A stretch of 64,000 nt of DNA from Paenibacillus sp. FSL A5-0031 (GTDB taxonomy: Bacteria; Bacillota; Bacilli; Paenibacillales; Paenibacillaceae), in assembly GCF_001956295.1 (NCBI RefSeq), contig NZ_MRTD01000002.1, positions 250,501 through 314,500 on the forward strand, read 5' to 3'. The notes beneath the pieces are model-generated. The model saw nothing but the letters and a program-made list of their open reading frames with translations. It did no database searches and was not told where the DNA came from. The position numbers and the translations under genes were made by a program. Positions 1-8,156 of this stretch are shown here, one piece after another. Position 1 is the stretch's first letter. Each line of letters opens with the position of its first letter.

Positions 1-1081
1 AGAACATAATGAGTACAATGAGGAACAATGTATTCCGTATAACATTGACAAGATTATGCGATGTCACAGAGTTGAGGCTGAGCAGCTTGTTTTGATATTT
101 ATAATAATGCTCATTCATTTCCTCAAATTCCTTCGTCGTCTCCTTCTGACGGCGGAACGCCTGGATAATCGTCATCCCTTGTATCGATTCATTGATCATT
201 CCGTTGATTTCACTCAGCTTTGATCTAATGATACGGTTATAACGAGCAGCGAATTTACGGTAAACGATAATCCAAATGATGAGGATTGGCACAAGCGGCA
301 GAGCCAGAAGCGCTAAGCGCACATCAAGCAAGAACAAGGCTCCATAAATAGCCACCATATAAATAACACCTGTAAAGAAATTCGCCAGCACAGCGACATA
401 CAGCTCGCGTATAGCTTCTGTATCATTTGTCACCCGCGAGACAACCTGCCCAGCCGATAAATTATCATAATAATTGACCGGCAGCCGCTGCGTGTGTGCA
501 AATATATCCGTACGCATCTTGCGCACGATACGATTCGCTGACGTTTGCAGCATAAGCCGCTGTCCGTAGGTGAAGACAGCTACGAGCAGCAAAAATCCGA
601 AATACATAGCTGCTAGCTTCATTAACGCCGGAAACTCCGGCTTATAGAAGGAATACAGCTCTTGTGATGTAAGCTGTGTTACTGGATACGAGACCGTTTC
701 GCCCGTTTCCTTGTTTGTCACCGAGAGATTGTTCCCCTCTACGACACGTTTGCCTTGATCGGATGCCAGCGCATCCTCCAGCCAATAAAATTTGCGTCCA
801 ACCTGCAGCACGCGAACCTCCTTGCCCTTCTGTTCCGAAGCGGCAAAGTGATCCTCGCGCTTATACCATTTATCTTTATAAAGAACCGCATACTCTTGTT
901 TTGCTTCGACTTCATGCCATTTCTTCTCGATGCCGAGAATATTCTGGTCAATCATCCGTTTTGCAATTAGCGGTCCCGCAAGCTCTGCGCATACAGCAAG
1001 CACGAGCAGAAGAAGCGCAAGCAGGATCGGTTTTTTATAAAGCATGGCGTATTGAAACAATCGTTTTCCTGTGTTGCCCAT
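1..1081 (-). CDS. bmrD: Heterodimeric multidrug ABC exporter, BmrD-like subunit (N-terminal 360 residues; rest lies outside the window)
   Basis: The reading frame starts at the ATG at 1081, behind GGAGG about ten bases upstream, and stays open to the window edge. Only the membrane half is visible: a first hydrophobic helix (about residues 18-40), then an unusually long soluble insertion (about residues 45-150), then further helices of an ABC exporter fold. B. subtilis BmrD (YheH), the larger partner of BmrC, is known for an extra domain between its first two helices, which fits. The gene begins 22 bases after the stop of the upstream bmrC-like gene, so the two are almost certainly co-transcribed and the products should dimerise. 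The nucleotide-binding domain, expected to carry the consensus catalytic glutamate, is not in the window. Confidence 0.87.
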   Translation of the reverse strand, partial: MGNTGKRLFQYAMLYKKPILLALLLLVLAVCAELAGPLIAKRMIDQNILGIEKKWHEVEAKQEYAVLYKDKWYKREDHFAASEQKGKEVRVLQVGRKFYWLEDALASDQGKRVVEGNNLSVTNKETGETVSYPVTQLTSQELYSFYKPEFPALMKLAAMYFGFLLLVAVFTYGQRLMLQTSANRIVRKMRTDIFAHTQRLPVNYYDNLSAGQVVSRVTNDTEAIRELYVAVLANFFTGVIYMVAIYGALFLLDVRLALLALPLVPILIIWIIVYRKFAARYNRIIRSKLSEINGMINESIQGMTIIQAFRRQKETTKEFEEMNEHYYKYQNKLLSLNSVTSHNLVNVIRNTLFLIVLIMF

Positions 1082-1103
1082 TGCTCTTCACGCCTCCAAT
1101 TTA

Positions 1104-2849
1104 TTACGTTTCAATAATAGCCTCAAGCTGTTGACGATCATACTGCTCGCGATACCAGCCGCCCATCTCCAGCAACTGCTCATGCGTGCCTTCTTGCACA
1201 ATTCGTCCTTCGTCGAGAACGATAATCCAGTCCGCATGCTGTACTGCAGATAACCGGTGCGTTGTAATGAATGTTGTCTTGCCTGCTCTTTCTGTACGGA
1301 TGCCTTCAATAATCTCGGATTCCGTCTTCCCGTCAACAGCTGACAAAGCATCGTCCATTAGCAATATTTCCGGATCGGCGATAAGGGCACGCGCAATACT
1401 TACGCGCTGCTTCTGTCCGCCGGACAATGCCACGCCTCGCTCGCCTACCATCGTCTCTAGTCCATCCGGCAAAAACTTAATATCTTTGGCGAATGAAGCC
1501 CGCTCGAGTGCTCGCTGCAAATCGGCGTCTGTGCCTTCTTTTAGGCCATAGAAAATGTTTTCGCGAATCGTCTTCGAGAACAAGATCGGCTGCTGCGGCA
1601 CATATCCGACCCAGCCCAGCATATCATCGATTTTCAAGCTGCCAAGCGGCTCTCCAGATATATGAATACTGCCGCGTCCTAGCGGATATTCCCGAAGCAG
1701 CTGCTTCAGCAGTGTAGTCTTGCCGCTGCCTGTTCTGCCTACGATACCAAGCGTCTGCCCTTGCGATAACGCAAAGGAGAGATCAACCAAGTTGTCGACT
1801 TGGGAGGACGGGTAACGGAACGTCACATTTTTGAATTCAACGGACGTTGGTTCATCTACTTTCACCTGCGTTGCTGCATCAGCAACATCAGGCTTATAGC
1901 CAAGTGTTTCACTTACACGATCGAGCGAAGCATTGCCGCGCTGCATAATGTTAATGAGCTCACCGATTGCAAACATCGGCCAGATCAGCATACCAAGAAA
2001 CACGTTGAAGGATACGAGCTCCCCGAGCGTAATTTCATTATGGAATACAAGATATCCGCCATAACAAAGCCCGATCAAATAACTTGTTCCAACGAGTATT
2101 TTCATCGTCGGCTCGAATAACGCGTCGATGCGCGCAACAGCAATATTTTTGTTAAGCACTTCATTTGTTTTGGCGCTGAAACGCGCCTCGCTTGCTTCTT
2201 CCTGAACGAATGCTCTAATGACGCGAACACCAGATACCGATTCCAGCACCTGATCGTTCAAATCGCCAAATGCGTCTTGCGCGTCCATGAAACGTTCGTG
2301 AATTTTTTTACCATAATGCTTCATCGCAAGCGCCATAAGCGGCAGCGGCAGCAATGCGGCAAGCGTGAGCTTCACGCTTATCAAGCCTGCCATAACAATT
2401 AGAATCGTAATCATAAATAAGGTCGAATCGATTAACGTCAAAATACCGAAGCCGGCTGTCTGCGCTACTGCTCCTAAATCATTGGTCGAGCGCGCCATAA
2501 GATCGCCCGTCCGATTGCGTTCATAAAAGGTGGGGGTCATTCGTAAAAAATGTCCCATTAATCGCGACCGCAGCAGCTTCTCCAGCACAAATGCTCCGCC
2601 AAACAGCTTGTAATGCCATATGTACGTAATGACATAACCTACTACCGTTAGTGCGATCCAGCCGTAAAGCACGCGATTAAAATCGGCTTGACCGAGCAGA
2701 TCCTGATGTATGCCATCAATCGTATAGCCAATAAGCCAAGGCGGGATGACATCAATAATTCCTGTTAGAACTAGAAGTGTTATAGCAACCGTATAACGCT
2801 TCCAATGCAATTTAAAAAACCAGCTTAATTTTTTGAGTACACTAAACAT
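1104..2849 (-). CDS. bmrC: Heterodimeric multidrug ABC exporter, BmrC-like subunit
   Basis: A 581-residue fused membrane/ATPase half-transporter: six-helix exporter domain (about residues 15-305), then an ATPase domain with Walker A GRTGSGKTT, signature LSGGQKQR, and H-loop THRLS. The residue after Walker B is aspartate (LLMDDALSAVD) where canonical ATPases have glutamate. This degenerate site is known in the BmrC half of B. subtilis BmrCD and marks heterodimeric exporters with one catalytic and one non-catalytic site. The length matches YheI/BmrC (about 585). It precedes the BmrD-like gene and ends in tandem stop codons. Drug substrates cannot be read from the sequence. The leader region at 2850-3186 suggests attenuation control. 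The RBS before the ATG is weak. Confidence 0.9.
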   Translation of the reverse strand: MFSVLKKLSWFFKLHWKRYTVAITLLVLTGIIDVIPPWLIGYTIDGIHQDLLGQADFNRVLYGWIALTVVGYVITYIWHYKLFGGAFVLEKLLRSRLMGHFLRMTPTFYERNRTGDLMARSTNDLGAVAQTAGFGILTLIDSTLFMITILIVMAGLISVKLTLAALLPLPLMALAMKHYGKKIHERFMDAQDAFGDLNDQVLESVSGVRVIRAFVQEEASEARFSAKTNEVLNKNIAVARIDALFEPTMKILVGTSYLIGLCYGGYLVFHNEITLGELVSFNVFLGMLIWPMFAIGELINIMQRGNASLDRVSETLGYKPDVADAATQVKVDEPTSVEFKNVTFRYPSSQVDNLVDLSFALSQGQTLGIVGRTGSGKTTLLKQLLREYPLGRGSIHISGEPLGSLKIDDMLGWVGYVPQQPILFSKTIRENIFYGLKEGTDADLQRALERASFAKDIKFLPDGLETMVGERGVALSGGQKQRVSIARALIADPEILLMDDALSAVDGKTESEIIEGIRTERAGKTTFITTHRLSAVQHADWIIVLDEGRIVQEGTHEQLLEMGGWYREQYDRQQLEAIIET

Positions 2850-2922
2850 GCTTCTCTACCACACCTTCCGCTATCCATCCAAGCTTCGTTTACCTTCGAT
2901 TTACTCCCGAGAACACAAAAAA

Positions 2923-2948
2923 AAGCGTGTCGTCGTAACGACACGCTT
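2923..2948 (-). terminator. Strong intrinsic terminator in the bmrC leader (hairpin 3)
   Basis: Read on the minus strand, an 11-bp perfect stem (AAGCGTGTCGT with its complement) closes on a 4-base loop and is followed by eight U residues. It lies about 75 bases before the bmrC start and inside the leader transcript, so it must be bypassed for the exporter to be expressed. Confidence 0.85.
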
Positions 2949-2964
2949 CTTCCCCTCAAAAAAA

Positions 2965-2993
2965 CGCGACTTAGAACATAGTCAAGTCTCGCG
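2965..2993 (-). terminator. Second terminator-like hairpin in the bmrC leader (hairpin 2)
   Basis: On the minus strand CGCGA and CTT pair with AAG and TCGCG around an 11-base loop, with a two-base bulge, followed by seven U residues. The stem is weaker than those of hairpins 1 and 3. It may be an additional termination point or part of an alternative fold. Confidence 0.55.
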
Positions 2994-3005
2994 AGGTCAT
3001 AGAAA

Positions 3006-3039
3006 AGGCGCATAATTACGATGACGTAATCATGCGCCT
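3006..3039 (-). terminator. Attenuator hairpin directly after the leader peptide (hairpin 1)
   Basis: A 15-bp stem with one G-U pair and a 4-base loop, followed by UUUUCU on the minus strand, starts 24 bases after the leader-peptide stop. Its ascending arm contains GATTACGT (3031 to 3024), complementary to ACGTAATC inside the leader coding sequence (3095 to 3088). The arm can therefore pair either with the leader or with its own partner. Confidence 0.7.
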
Positions 3040-3063
3040 CTGATGATGGGGTTTACCCTTTAA

Positions 3064-3156
3064 TCAAAGTGAAACAACGCGCGGATGGATTACGTTATTC
3101 ATGTTCAAATGATGGTTATTCTTCGCTGCAAATTGATTGTAATCGTAAGTGTTCAT
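3064..3156 (-). CDS. 30-residue leader peptide before the BmrCD-like exporter
   Basis: ATG at 3156 with an excellent site AGGAGGG nine bases upstream, ending at TGA (3064-3066) after 30 codons. The peptide starts MNTYDYNQFAAKNNHH and has no signal peptide or recognisable domain. It sits between a strong promoter (3193-3221) and three hairpins preceding bmrC. In B. subtilis the bmrCD operon is preceded by the small gene bmrB, whose translation controls termination (ribosome-mediated attenuation induced by ribosome-targeting drugs). I infer the same role from position and structure; the peptide is shorter than BmrB and I cannot show homology. Codons for AAC GTA ATC lie in a segment that can pair with two other segments of the leader. 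It could alternatively be an unrelated short gene with its own terminator. Confidence 0.72.
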   Translation of the reverse strand: MNTYDYNQFAAKNNHHLNMNNVIHPRVVSL

Positions 3157-3192
3157 GTAACGTAACCCTCCTCTCGCTAAAATATATTAGTC

Positions 3193-3221
3193 ACTTTACC
3201 ATCCGTAGAAATTACTGTCAA
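3193..3221 (-). promoter_or_regulatory. Vegetative promoter for the leader peptide and bmrCD
   Basis: On the minus strand TTGACA (3221 to 3216) is followed after 17 bases by TAAAGT (3198 to 3193). Transcription should start near 3186, giving a very short 5' end before the leader-peptide RBS at 3166-3172 and a leader of about 335 bases before bmrC. Confidence 0.8.
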
Positions 3222-3363
3222 TACCGATTGGTAAAAAAACAAATTATGCAAAGCAAGATGGCAAATGGAATATATCAGCGATTGACGGTACAAGAACGGG
3301 GAAGGTAAAATGTAAAATGGCTCGCAGCAGCCACTTATTTTAGAAAGAAGGTGATTTTACAGC

Positions 3364-3852
3364 ATGCGTATTAGAACTTATGCAATCTGCTTATATATCA
3401 TCACGATTTACTGGATTTCGTTACATATTCCGAGTATGCACACCTTGTTTTTCCCTACCTTGGGTGCCTTCAGCCTGCTCTTCATCTCGCGTCCATTCGA
3501 GAAAGCCGAGCTTCGCAAAATCGCCGTTGGCGCCGTGCTTTCCTCGCTTATCGGCTCTTTATTTGCCCACTGGAACCCGAGCGCTCTTTCGCTGCTTCTC
3601 ACGCTTATCATCGTTATTTTTTGCATCCGAACCTTCAAATGGAACGCGCCTCCGATTTTGGCCGTCGCACTCATTCCTTTTTTTACACATCCCACGTTAT
3701 TCTGGGTCGTTCCCTTGTCCGTATGCGGATCGCTGCTCGGGTTATTAATCACCTTATCGGCTGCAGCATATGTCGAGAAAAGGTTTGGTTCCGTGCAATT
3801 GCCGTCATTTCTCAGCCGCAAACCAAAAACAGAGTCCGATTCTGTCAATTGA
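3364..3852 (+). CDS. HPP-like integral membrane protein
   Basis: A 162-residue hydrophobic protein with about four to five predicted membrane helices and a basic tail. The stretch with FFPTLGAFSLLF, SRPF and the following glycine-rich helix resembles the HPP family of small membrane proteins (some implicated in nitrite transport), but I base this on overall pattern only. The ATG follows AGAAGGTG. The stop ends at 3852, and the stop of the convergent helicase gene begins at 3853, so the two genes abut with no intervening base. It stands alone, with no operon partner. Function unknown. Confidence 0.6.
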   Translation: MRIRTYAICLYIITIYWISLHIPSMHTLFFPTLGAFSLLFISRPFEKAELRKIAVGAVLSSLIGSLFAHWNPSALSLLLTLIIVIFCIRTFKWNAPPILAVALIPFFTHPTLFWVVPLSVCGSLLGLLITLSAAAYVEKRFGSVQLPSFLSRKPKTESDSVN

Positions 3853-6156
3853 TTATCCCTTCCACTCCTCAGGCAAAAGCCGTTGATACTGGGACTGCAA
3901 ATACCGATCGTCGATGAGCACAAGTGTGCCGCGATCGGTTTCCGAGCGGATGAGCCTTCCTCCAGCTTGCAGCACCTTGTTCATTCCCGGAAAAACGTAA
4001 GCATAATCGTACCCATTTTTGCCCTGCTCGTTAAAATAATCCTTCAGCATATTGCGTTCTACACCAAGCTGCGGCAAACCTACCCCAACAACGATAACGC
4101 CGACCAATCTGTCTCCGACGAGGTCAACGCCTTCTGAGAACACGCCGCCCATCACCGCAAAACCGATCAAGGACTTCCCGCTCCCAGCCTGAAATGTACC
4201 TAAAAAACGATCCCGCTCTTCCTCTGTCATATCGGGCGTTTGCAGCAGTACCTCTGCATCCGTGGCCGCTCCTGTTGGAACAGACCATTCCTTCAGCTCC
4301 ATATACGTCTCATAAACAGCATTCATGTAAGCGTAGGATGGGAAAAATACAAAATAGTTGCCCGGCCGCTCACTCATCAGCTCCATAATCAGCTTCGCTA
4401 TCGGCAGCTTAGATTGATCGCGGTCATGGTACCTTGTAGAAAGCGGATTAATGACTACATCAAGCTGTTCCTTCGCAAAAGGAGACGGCACTGCAAGCGT
4501 ATAATCATTTTCTCCCGCTCCCAGCATGTCCATATAATACGAGACGGGAGAGAGCGTTGCAGAGAAATAGATATGCGAGCGATAACCCTTGCCGACCTGC
4601 TGCAGCAATTGAGAGGGATCAAGGCAAAACAGCTTAAGCCGAACATCGCTCTTCGAAAGCTCGATATAGACGACATAACGCTCATCAAATAACTTAGCTG
4701 TCCGCACAAAATTTTGCGCTGCAAAATAAGTATCCAGCAGCGCACTGTCTCCGCTAGCTCCTATAGCTATCGCCTGTTCAGCAGCCGACGCGAATGCATC
4801 CACTAATGCGACCAGCTCCTCCGGCAGCTGCCGCTGAATCAGATGCGGCGCCCCATCGCTGCTTTTGCGCAGTGCGATGAAATAATCATTGATTGCCTTG
4901 GCGGTGCGATACCCCTCGTTATGCACGCCCTTCAGCTCTCGCTGCAGCGCAAGAAACGGAGCTTTCGTCAGCTCCGCAGAGAACATCTCCCGCGCACGGT
5001 CCACAAGATTATGCGCTTCATCCACGAGCAGCGCTGTCCGTTTCTTCATCTCCGCATATTGACGCTTAAATGAAATGCGCGGGTCAAAAATATAATTATA
5101 ATCACAGACAACCGCATCCGATGCATACGCCAAATCCAGCGAAAATTCGAATGGGCAAACTTTATGCTTATGGGCATAGGCTTCGATAACAGGTCTCGTC
5201 ATAATCGTTTCCTGATCCAATATATCAAGCACGGCCCCATTAATCCGATCATAGTAGCCTTCCGCGTAAGGGCAATGCTCTTTCTCGCAGCGGACTTCCT
5301 CCTGAAAGCATATTTTATCCTTTGCTGTAATCGTCACAGCGTGCAGATGCAGCCCTTTATCGCGCATGAAAATCAAGGCGTCCTCGGCTGCCGCTCTTGT
5401 TGTCGTCCTTGCTGTCAAATAATAAAAACGCTGCAGCATGCCTGCTCCTATCGCTTTGATCGTTGGATAGGTCGTCGATATGGTTTTTCCTATACCCGTA
5501 GGCGCCTTCGCAAACAAACGAACGCCTTCCTCTATTGATTTATATACCGCTCCGGCAAGCTTGCGCTGCCCTGCTCGGTACGTTTCAAACGGAAAAGCAA
5601 GCCCCTTAATGCTCTCATTCCTTAACTGCTCATGCTTTCGGAGCTGCTGCACATAGGGAGCATATCGCGCAGTAATCTCATAAACGTATTGCTTCAGCTC
5701 TACGAAGCTGACTTCCCGCATGAACCGCCGCTCTTCCTCTGTCTTCGTCTGCACATAGGTAAGCTGTACGCGCATTGCGGATTGTTCATGCTCCTTAGCA
5801 TACATATAGGCATAAAATAGCGCCTGCGCCCAGTGGACGGGGTAACCGTCCTCCGCTATACGATCCAAGTCACCGCCAGTCGATTTGATTTCATCTACGG
5901 TCAATATCGGGTCTGTCCCAAGCAGTCCATCACAGCGTCCGTCCACGACAAACAGCAGATCATCCAACTGGATATCCGCTCTGACATAGACCTCCTTCTG
6001 ATCCTGCTCACCATAGGTTAGCTGTACTCTCTGATGCGCTTTCGTGCCCTCATGCATCGTATCGATGGCATTTAGCCTTACGTCGATGCTGCCGCTCAGA
6101 AATACGTATTCGACTAAGTTTCTCACCGATATCGTGACCGTATCGTTTATCAGCAT
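3853..6156 (-). CDS. RecB/Cas4-like nuclease fused to an XPD/DinG-type DNA helicase
   Basis: A 767-residue protein. Residues about 35-120 carry the PD-(D/E)XK series of RecB/Cas4-type nucleases: a GxxxH-like element ending at H41, D76 (GRCDG), E89-I-K91, and Q111 with Y115. Residues from about 190 onward form a superfamily 2 helicase of the XPD/DinG group, with Walker A APTGIGKT (218-225), a cysteine cluster (ICFQEEVRC, EKEHC, KVCPF) suited to a [4Fe-4S] cluster, a DEAH box (LLVDEAHNLVD), and a C-terminal arginine motif (QAGGRLIRS). The expected activity is 5'-3' DNA unwinding coupled to cleavage during repair; this is inferred from the families. The start is supported by GAAGGAAAAT before the ATG. 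No neighbouring repair gene is seen. Confidence 0.85.
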   Translation of the reverse strand: MLINDTVTISVRNLVEYVFLSGSIDVRLNAIDTMHEGTKAHQRVQLTYGEQDQKEVYVRADIQLDDLLFVVDGRCDGLLGTDPILTVDEIKSTGGDLDRIAEDGYPVHWAQALFYAYMYAKEHEQSAMRVQLTYVQTKTEEERRFMREVSFVELKQYVYEITARYAPYVQQLRKHEQLRNESIKGLAFPFETYRAGQRKLAGAVYKSIEEGVRLFAKAPTGIGKTISTTYPTIKAIGAGMLQRFYYLTARTTTRAAAEDALIFMRDKGLHLHAVTITAKDKICFQEEVRCEKEHCPYAEGYYDRINGAVLDILDQETIMTRPVIEAYAHKHKVCPFEFSLDLAYASDAVVCDYNYIFDPRISFKRQYAEMKKRTALLVDEAHNLVDRAREMFSAELTKAPFLALQRELKGVHNEGYRTAKAINDYFIALRKSSDGAPHLIQRQLPEELVALVDAFASAAEQAIAIGASGDSALLDTYFAAQNFVRTAKLFDERYVVYIELSKSDVRLKLFCLDPSQLLQQVGKGYRSHIYFSATLSPVSYYMDMLGAGENDYTLAVPSPFAKEQLDVVINPLSTRYHDRDQSKLPIAKLIMELMSERPGNYFVFFPSYAYMNAVYETYMELKEWSVPTGAATDAEVLLQTPDMTEEERDRFLGTFQAGSGKSLIGFAVMGGVFSEGVDLVGDRLVGVIVVGVGLPQLGVERNMLKDYFNEQGKNGYDYAYVFPGMNKVLQAGGRLIRSETDRGTLVLIDDRYLQSQYQRLLPEEWKG

Positions 6157-6274
6157 ATTTTCCTTCTACCGCTCCCATAAAGAACATTTGTTCCTCTATT
6201 GTAACATAAGCATCATCGTCATCGCACAACAGTTATGTTTGTTATTCGCTTGGCGAAGCTACTTATCGCATGTA

Positions 6275-6317
6275 AATAGACGTCAATATTGTATGGAATA
6301 CAACATAGACGTCTATT
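6275..6317 (-). terminator. Inverted repeat between the acidic-protein gene and the helicase gene
   Basis: AATAGACGTC and a further AT-rich arm pair with GACGTCTATT over about 18 positions around a 3-base centre. It lies between the acidic-protein stop (6359) and the helicase start (6156). The T-tract is weak, so termination is plausible but not certain. Confidence 0.5.
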
Positions 6318-6358
6318 ATGGAAGCCTTATTCTCAAGCTAATCTATGCGGATCAGTAG

Positions 6359-6733
6359 TTAGAGCTCTTCCGTCTCATCCTCAGGGTGATTGCCGACACC
6401 ATTCAATAGGTCAATGCCGTGGAATTCCTCACTGGGAGACGCAGGATCGATCGGACTGTCCTTCGCCATAACATCCGCATCGGGCACCGAAGCCAGCTCC
6501 TCAGAAATTTCCTCTGGCGTATCTACCTCGTCGTCCAGCCCCGCACGATTATCCAGTGAAGCTGGAATATGAGATTCAAGCACGTGTGTATCGGGATGCT
6601 GCTTCTCCAGCAGCTCCGATGCATGAGGCACAGCTGCGCCACTTGCATCCTCCGTAAACAAACCAAAATCAGGATCGATATCCTTTTCCGTTGCTAAGCT
6701 TTTAGCATGCCGCACATCATGTTCATTATCCAT
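6359..6733 (-). CDS. Small acidic protein of unknown function
   Basis: A 124-residue, strongly acidic, hydrophilic protein with no signal peptide or membrane segment. Asp, Glu, Pro and Ser dominate, suggesting a largely disordered chain. An in-frame ATG lies seven codons upstream at 6754, but the ATG at 6733 is preceded by GAAGGAGG at proper spacing, so I take 6733. It lies downstream of the PP2C phosphatase gene on the same strand (gap about 70 bases) and may share its transcript. I do not recognise the family. Confidence 0.6.
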   Translation of the reverse strand: MDNEHDVRHAKSLATEKDIDPDFGLFTEDASGAAVPHASELLEKQHPDTHVLESHIPASLDNRAGLDDEVDTPEEISEELASVPDADVMAKDSPIDPASPSEEFHGIDLLNGVGNHPEDETEEL

Positions 6734-6802
6734 TATAAAGACCTCCTTCTTCATATCACCTACCTTATACTACCCACTATCTGGGCGTTTCTAACCATAA
6801 GC

Positions 6803-7975
6803 CTACACACAAGCCAATATGGCTATCGTTGCGTTATCCTGGTAAGGCCTCTGCCCTGCAAGCACATGCTGCAAAATAAACGCTGCGGCAAGCGGAGGAT
6901 ATAAGCACGACGCCTCCTCCAGCAGCTTATCTGATAAATCATCATAGAGCCCGTCGCTGCACAATATAACGAGATCGCCCGTCAAAAGGTGCAGCGGCTC
7001 TTGATTGGCATCGATTTCTGTTATGCGAGGGATGCCTAAATAACTTGTTAACAAATGGCGCTCCGGGTGCGACTCGGCTTCCTCCAGTGTTAGATTGCCC
7101 GCCAAAACATACTCCCGTAACCGATTCGCATAAATATGATCCCTCGTTAGCGGCATGAGCACTCCGCTTCGAAACAAATAAATTCGGCTGTCGCCGGCAG
7201 ATATCCAGTACAGCTCTCCTTGATGAATGACGGTCGCAATAAGCGTCGTTCCGACGCTCCATTCCAGCTCATGACTTAGCGCCATCTCATAAACAGCTTG
7301 ATTGGCAAGATGCAGCGACTGCTCCAATGCCCGCGGGATAGACTCCTCTGCTGATTTGGCTATATATTCATTCAGCATCGTTTGCACGGCAAGCTGCCCC
7401 GCCTCCTTCCCCATAGCGTAGCCGCCCATGCCATCCGCAAGCACAGCAAGCACACCGTGACGCTCAATTGCTTCTTCATCATCGAGTGACGAGAAGCCAT
7501 AAGCATCCTGCTGCTCCTCACGCTCGCCAATATGCTGTGCATGACCGGTAATGACCTTCATCGTGATGACAGCATTGCGGCTATTCGATATCAACTCAGC
7601 AGCAGCGTTTGCGGCTCCAACGATCTGCTCGATTGAAGGTGTTTTTAGAGGGACGGGTGGCGGCTCCCAAGCAGGCGTTACGGCAACCCCTGGTCTTGAC
7701 TCCTTCTTCGCTCCAGCTCCAGCGGCTTCAACCACTCCATGGCTGGGATTGCTTATGCGATTATTGCCAGCTGGAAGATCGAATACAATAATCAGGATAA
7801 GCAGGGCCCCAAAGCCAATCATCCCAATCGCGATCGCTATCTCAATAATCTCTCCCTGCTCACTAGTCCACAGCTGTTCCAGCTGCTTATCCGGAATCGC
7901 TGCTACTCCGATATAGACGATTACAAGCAGCAATAAAACAATAGCCAAACCTTTAATGATCCCTCTTCTGTTCAT
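6803..7975 (-). CDS. Membrane-anchored PP2C-type serine/threonine phosphatase
   Basis: A 390-residue protein: two membrane helices (about residues 5-25 and 42-65), a Pro/Ala-rich linker, then a PP2C domain from about residue 140 with DGMGG, SAGDSR, CSDGLYDD and QDNAT, which supply the metal-binding aspartates. It should remove phosphate from Ser/Thr of protein substrates, using Mn or Mg, on the cytosolic side. An upstream in-frame ATG at 8011 has no ribosome site; the ATG at 7975 has GAGGCGGGG and is preferred. Most such phosphatases (PrpC) sit beside a PASTA kinase; no kinase is visible here. The long repeat array lies immediately upstream. Confidence 0.85.
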   Translation of the reverse strand: MNRRGIIKGLAIVLLLLVIVYIGVAAIPDKQLEQLWTSEQGEIIEIAIAIGMIGFGALLILIIVFDLPAGNNRISNPSHGVVEAAGAGAKKESRPGVAVTPAWEPPPVPLKTPSIEQIVGAANAAAELISNSRNAVITMKVITGHAQHIGEREEQQDAYGFSSLDDEEAIERHGVLAVLADGMGGYAMGKEAGQLAVQTMLNEYIAKSAEESIPRALEQSLHLANQAVYEMALSHELEWSVGTTLIATVIHQGELYWISAGDSRIYLFRSGVLMPLTRDHIYANRLREYVLAGNLTLEEAESHPERHLLTSYLGIPRITEIDANQEPLHLLTGDLVILCSDGLYDDLSDKLLEEASCLYPPLAAAFILQHVLAGQRPYQDNATIAILACV

Positions 7976-8011
7976 TAGATCCCCGCCTCGCCTCAGCTTG
8001 TCACCCACCAT

Positions 8012-8156
8012 CTACCATTTTATTTGCGTAAGCAGCGATTTATGCCGAAACCATGAGTTGCAAATGTGCATAATAAGCAACTTCTTAGACAGAAAGGAAC
8101 CGATGCACAAAAAGAGGGTGCTTTCCAAAAAGGTAAGAAGCCATGCGGCATGCTCA
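8012..8156. other. Spacer between the PP2C gene and the repeat array
   Basis: About 145 bases with no convincing gene. A short frame from ATG 8104 with AAAGGA upstream runs 33 codons into the first repeat; I do not consider it a gene. Confidence 0.5.

Noticed and set aside
2825..3013. 62-codon frame across the bmrC leader, starting inside hairpin 1
   Set aside because: No ribosome site, start codon buried in a stable stem, overlaps two terminators and the bmrC start; composition not protein-like.
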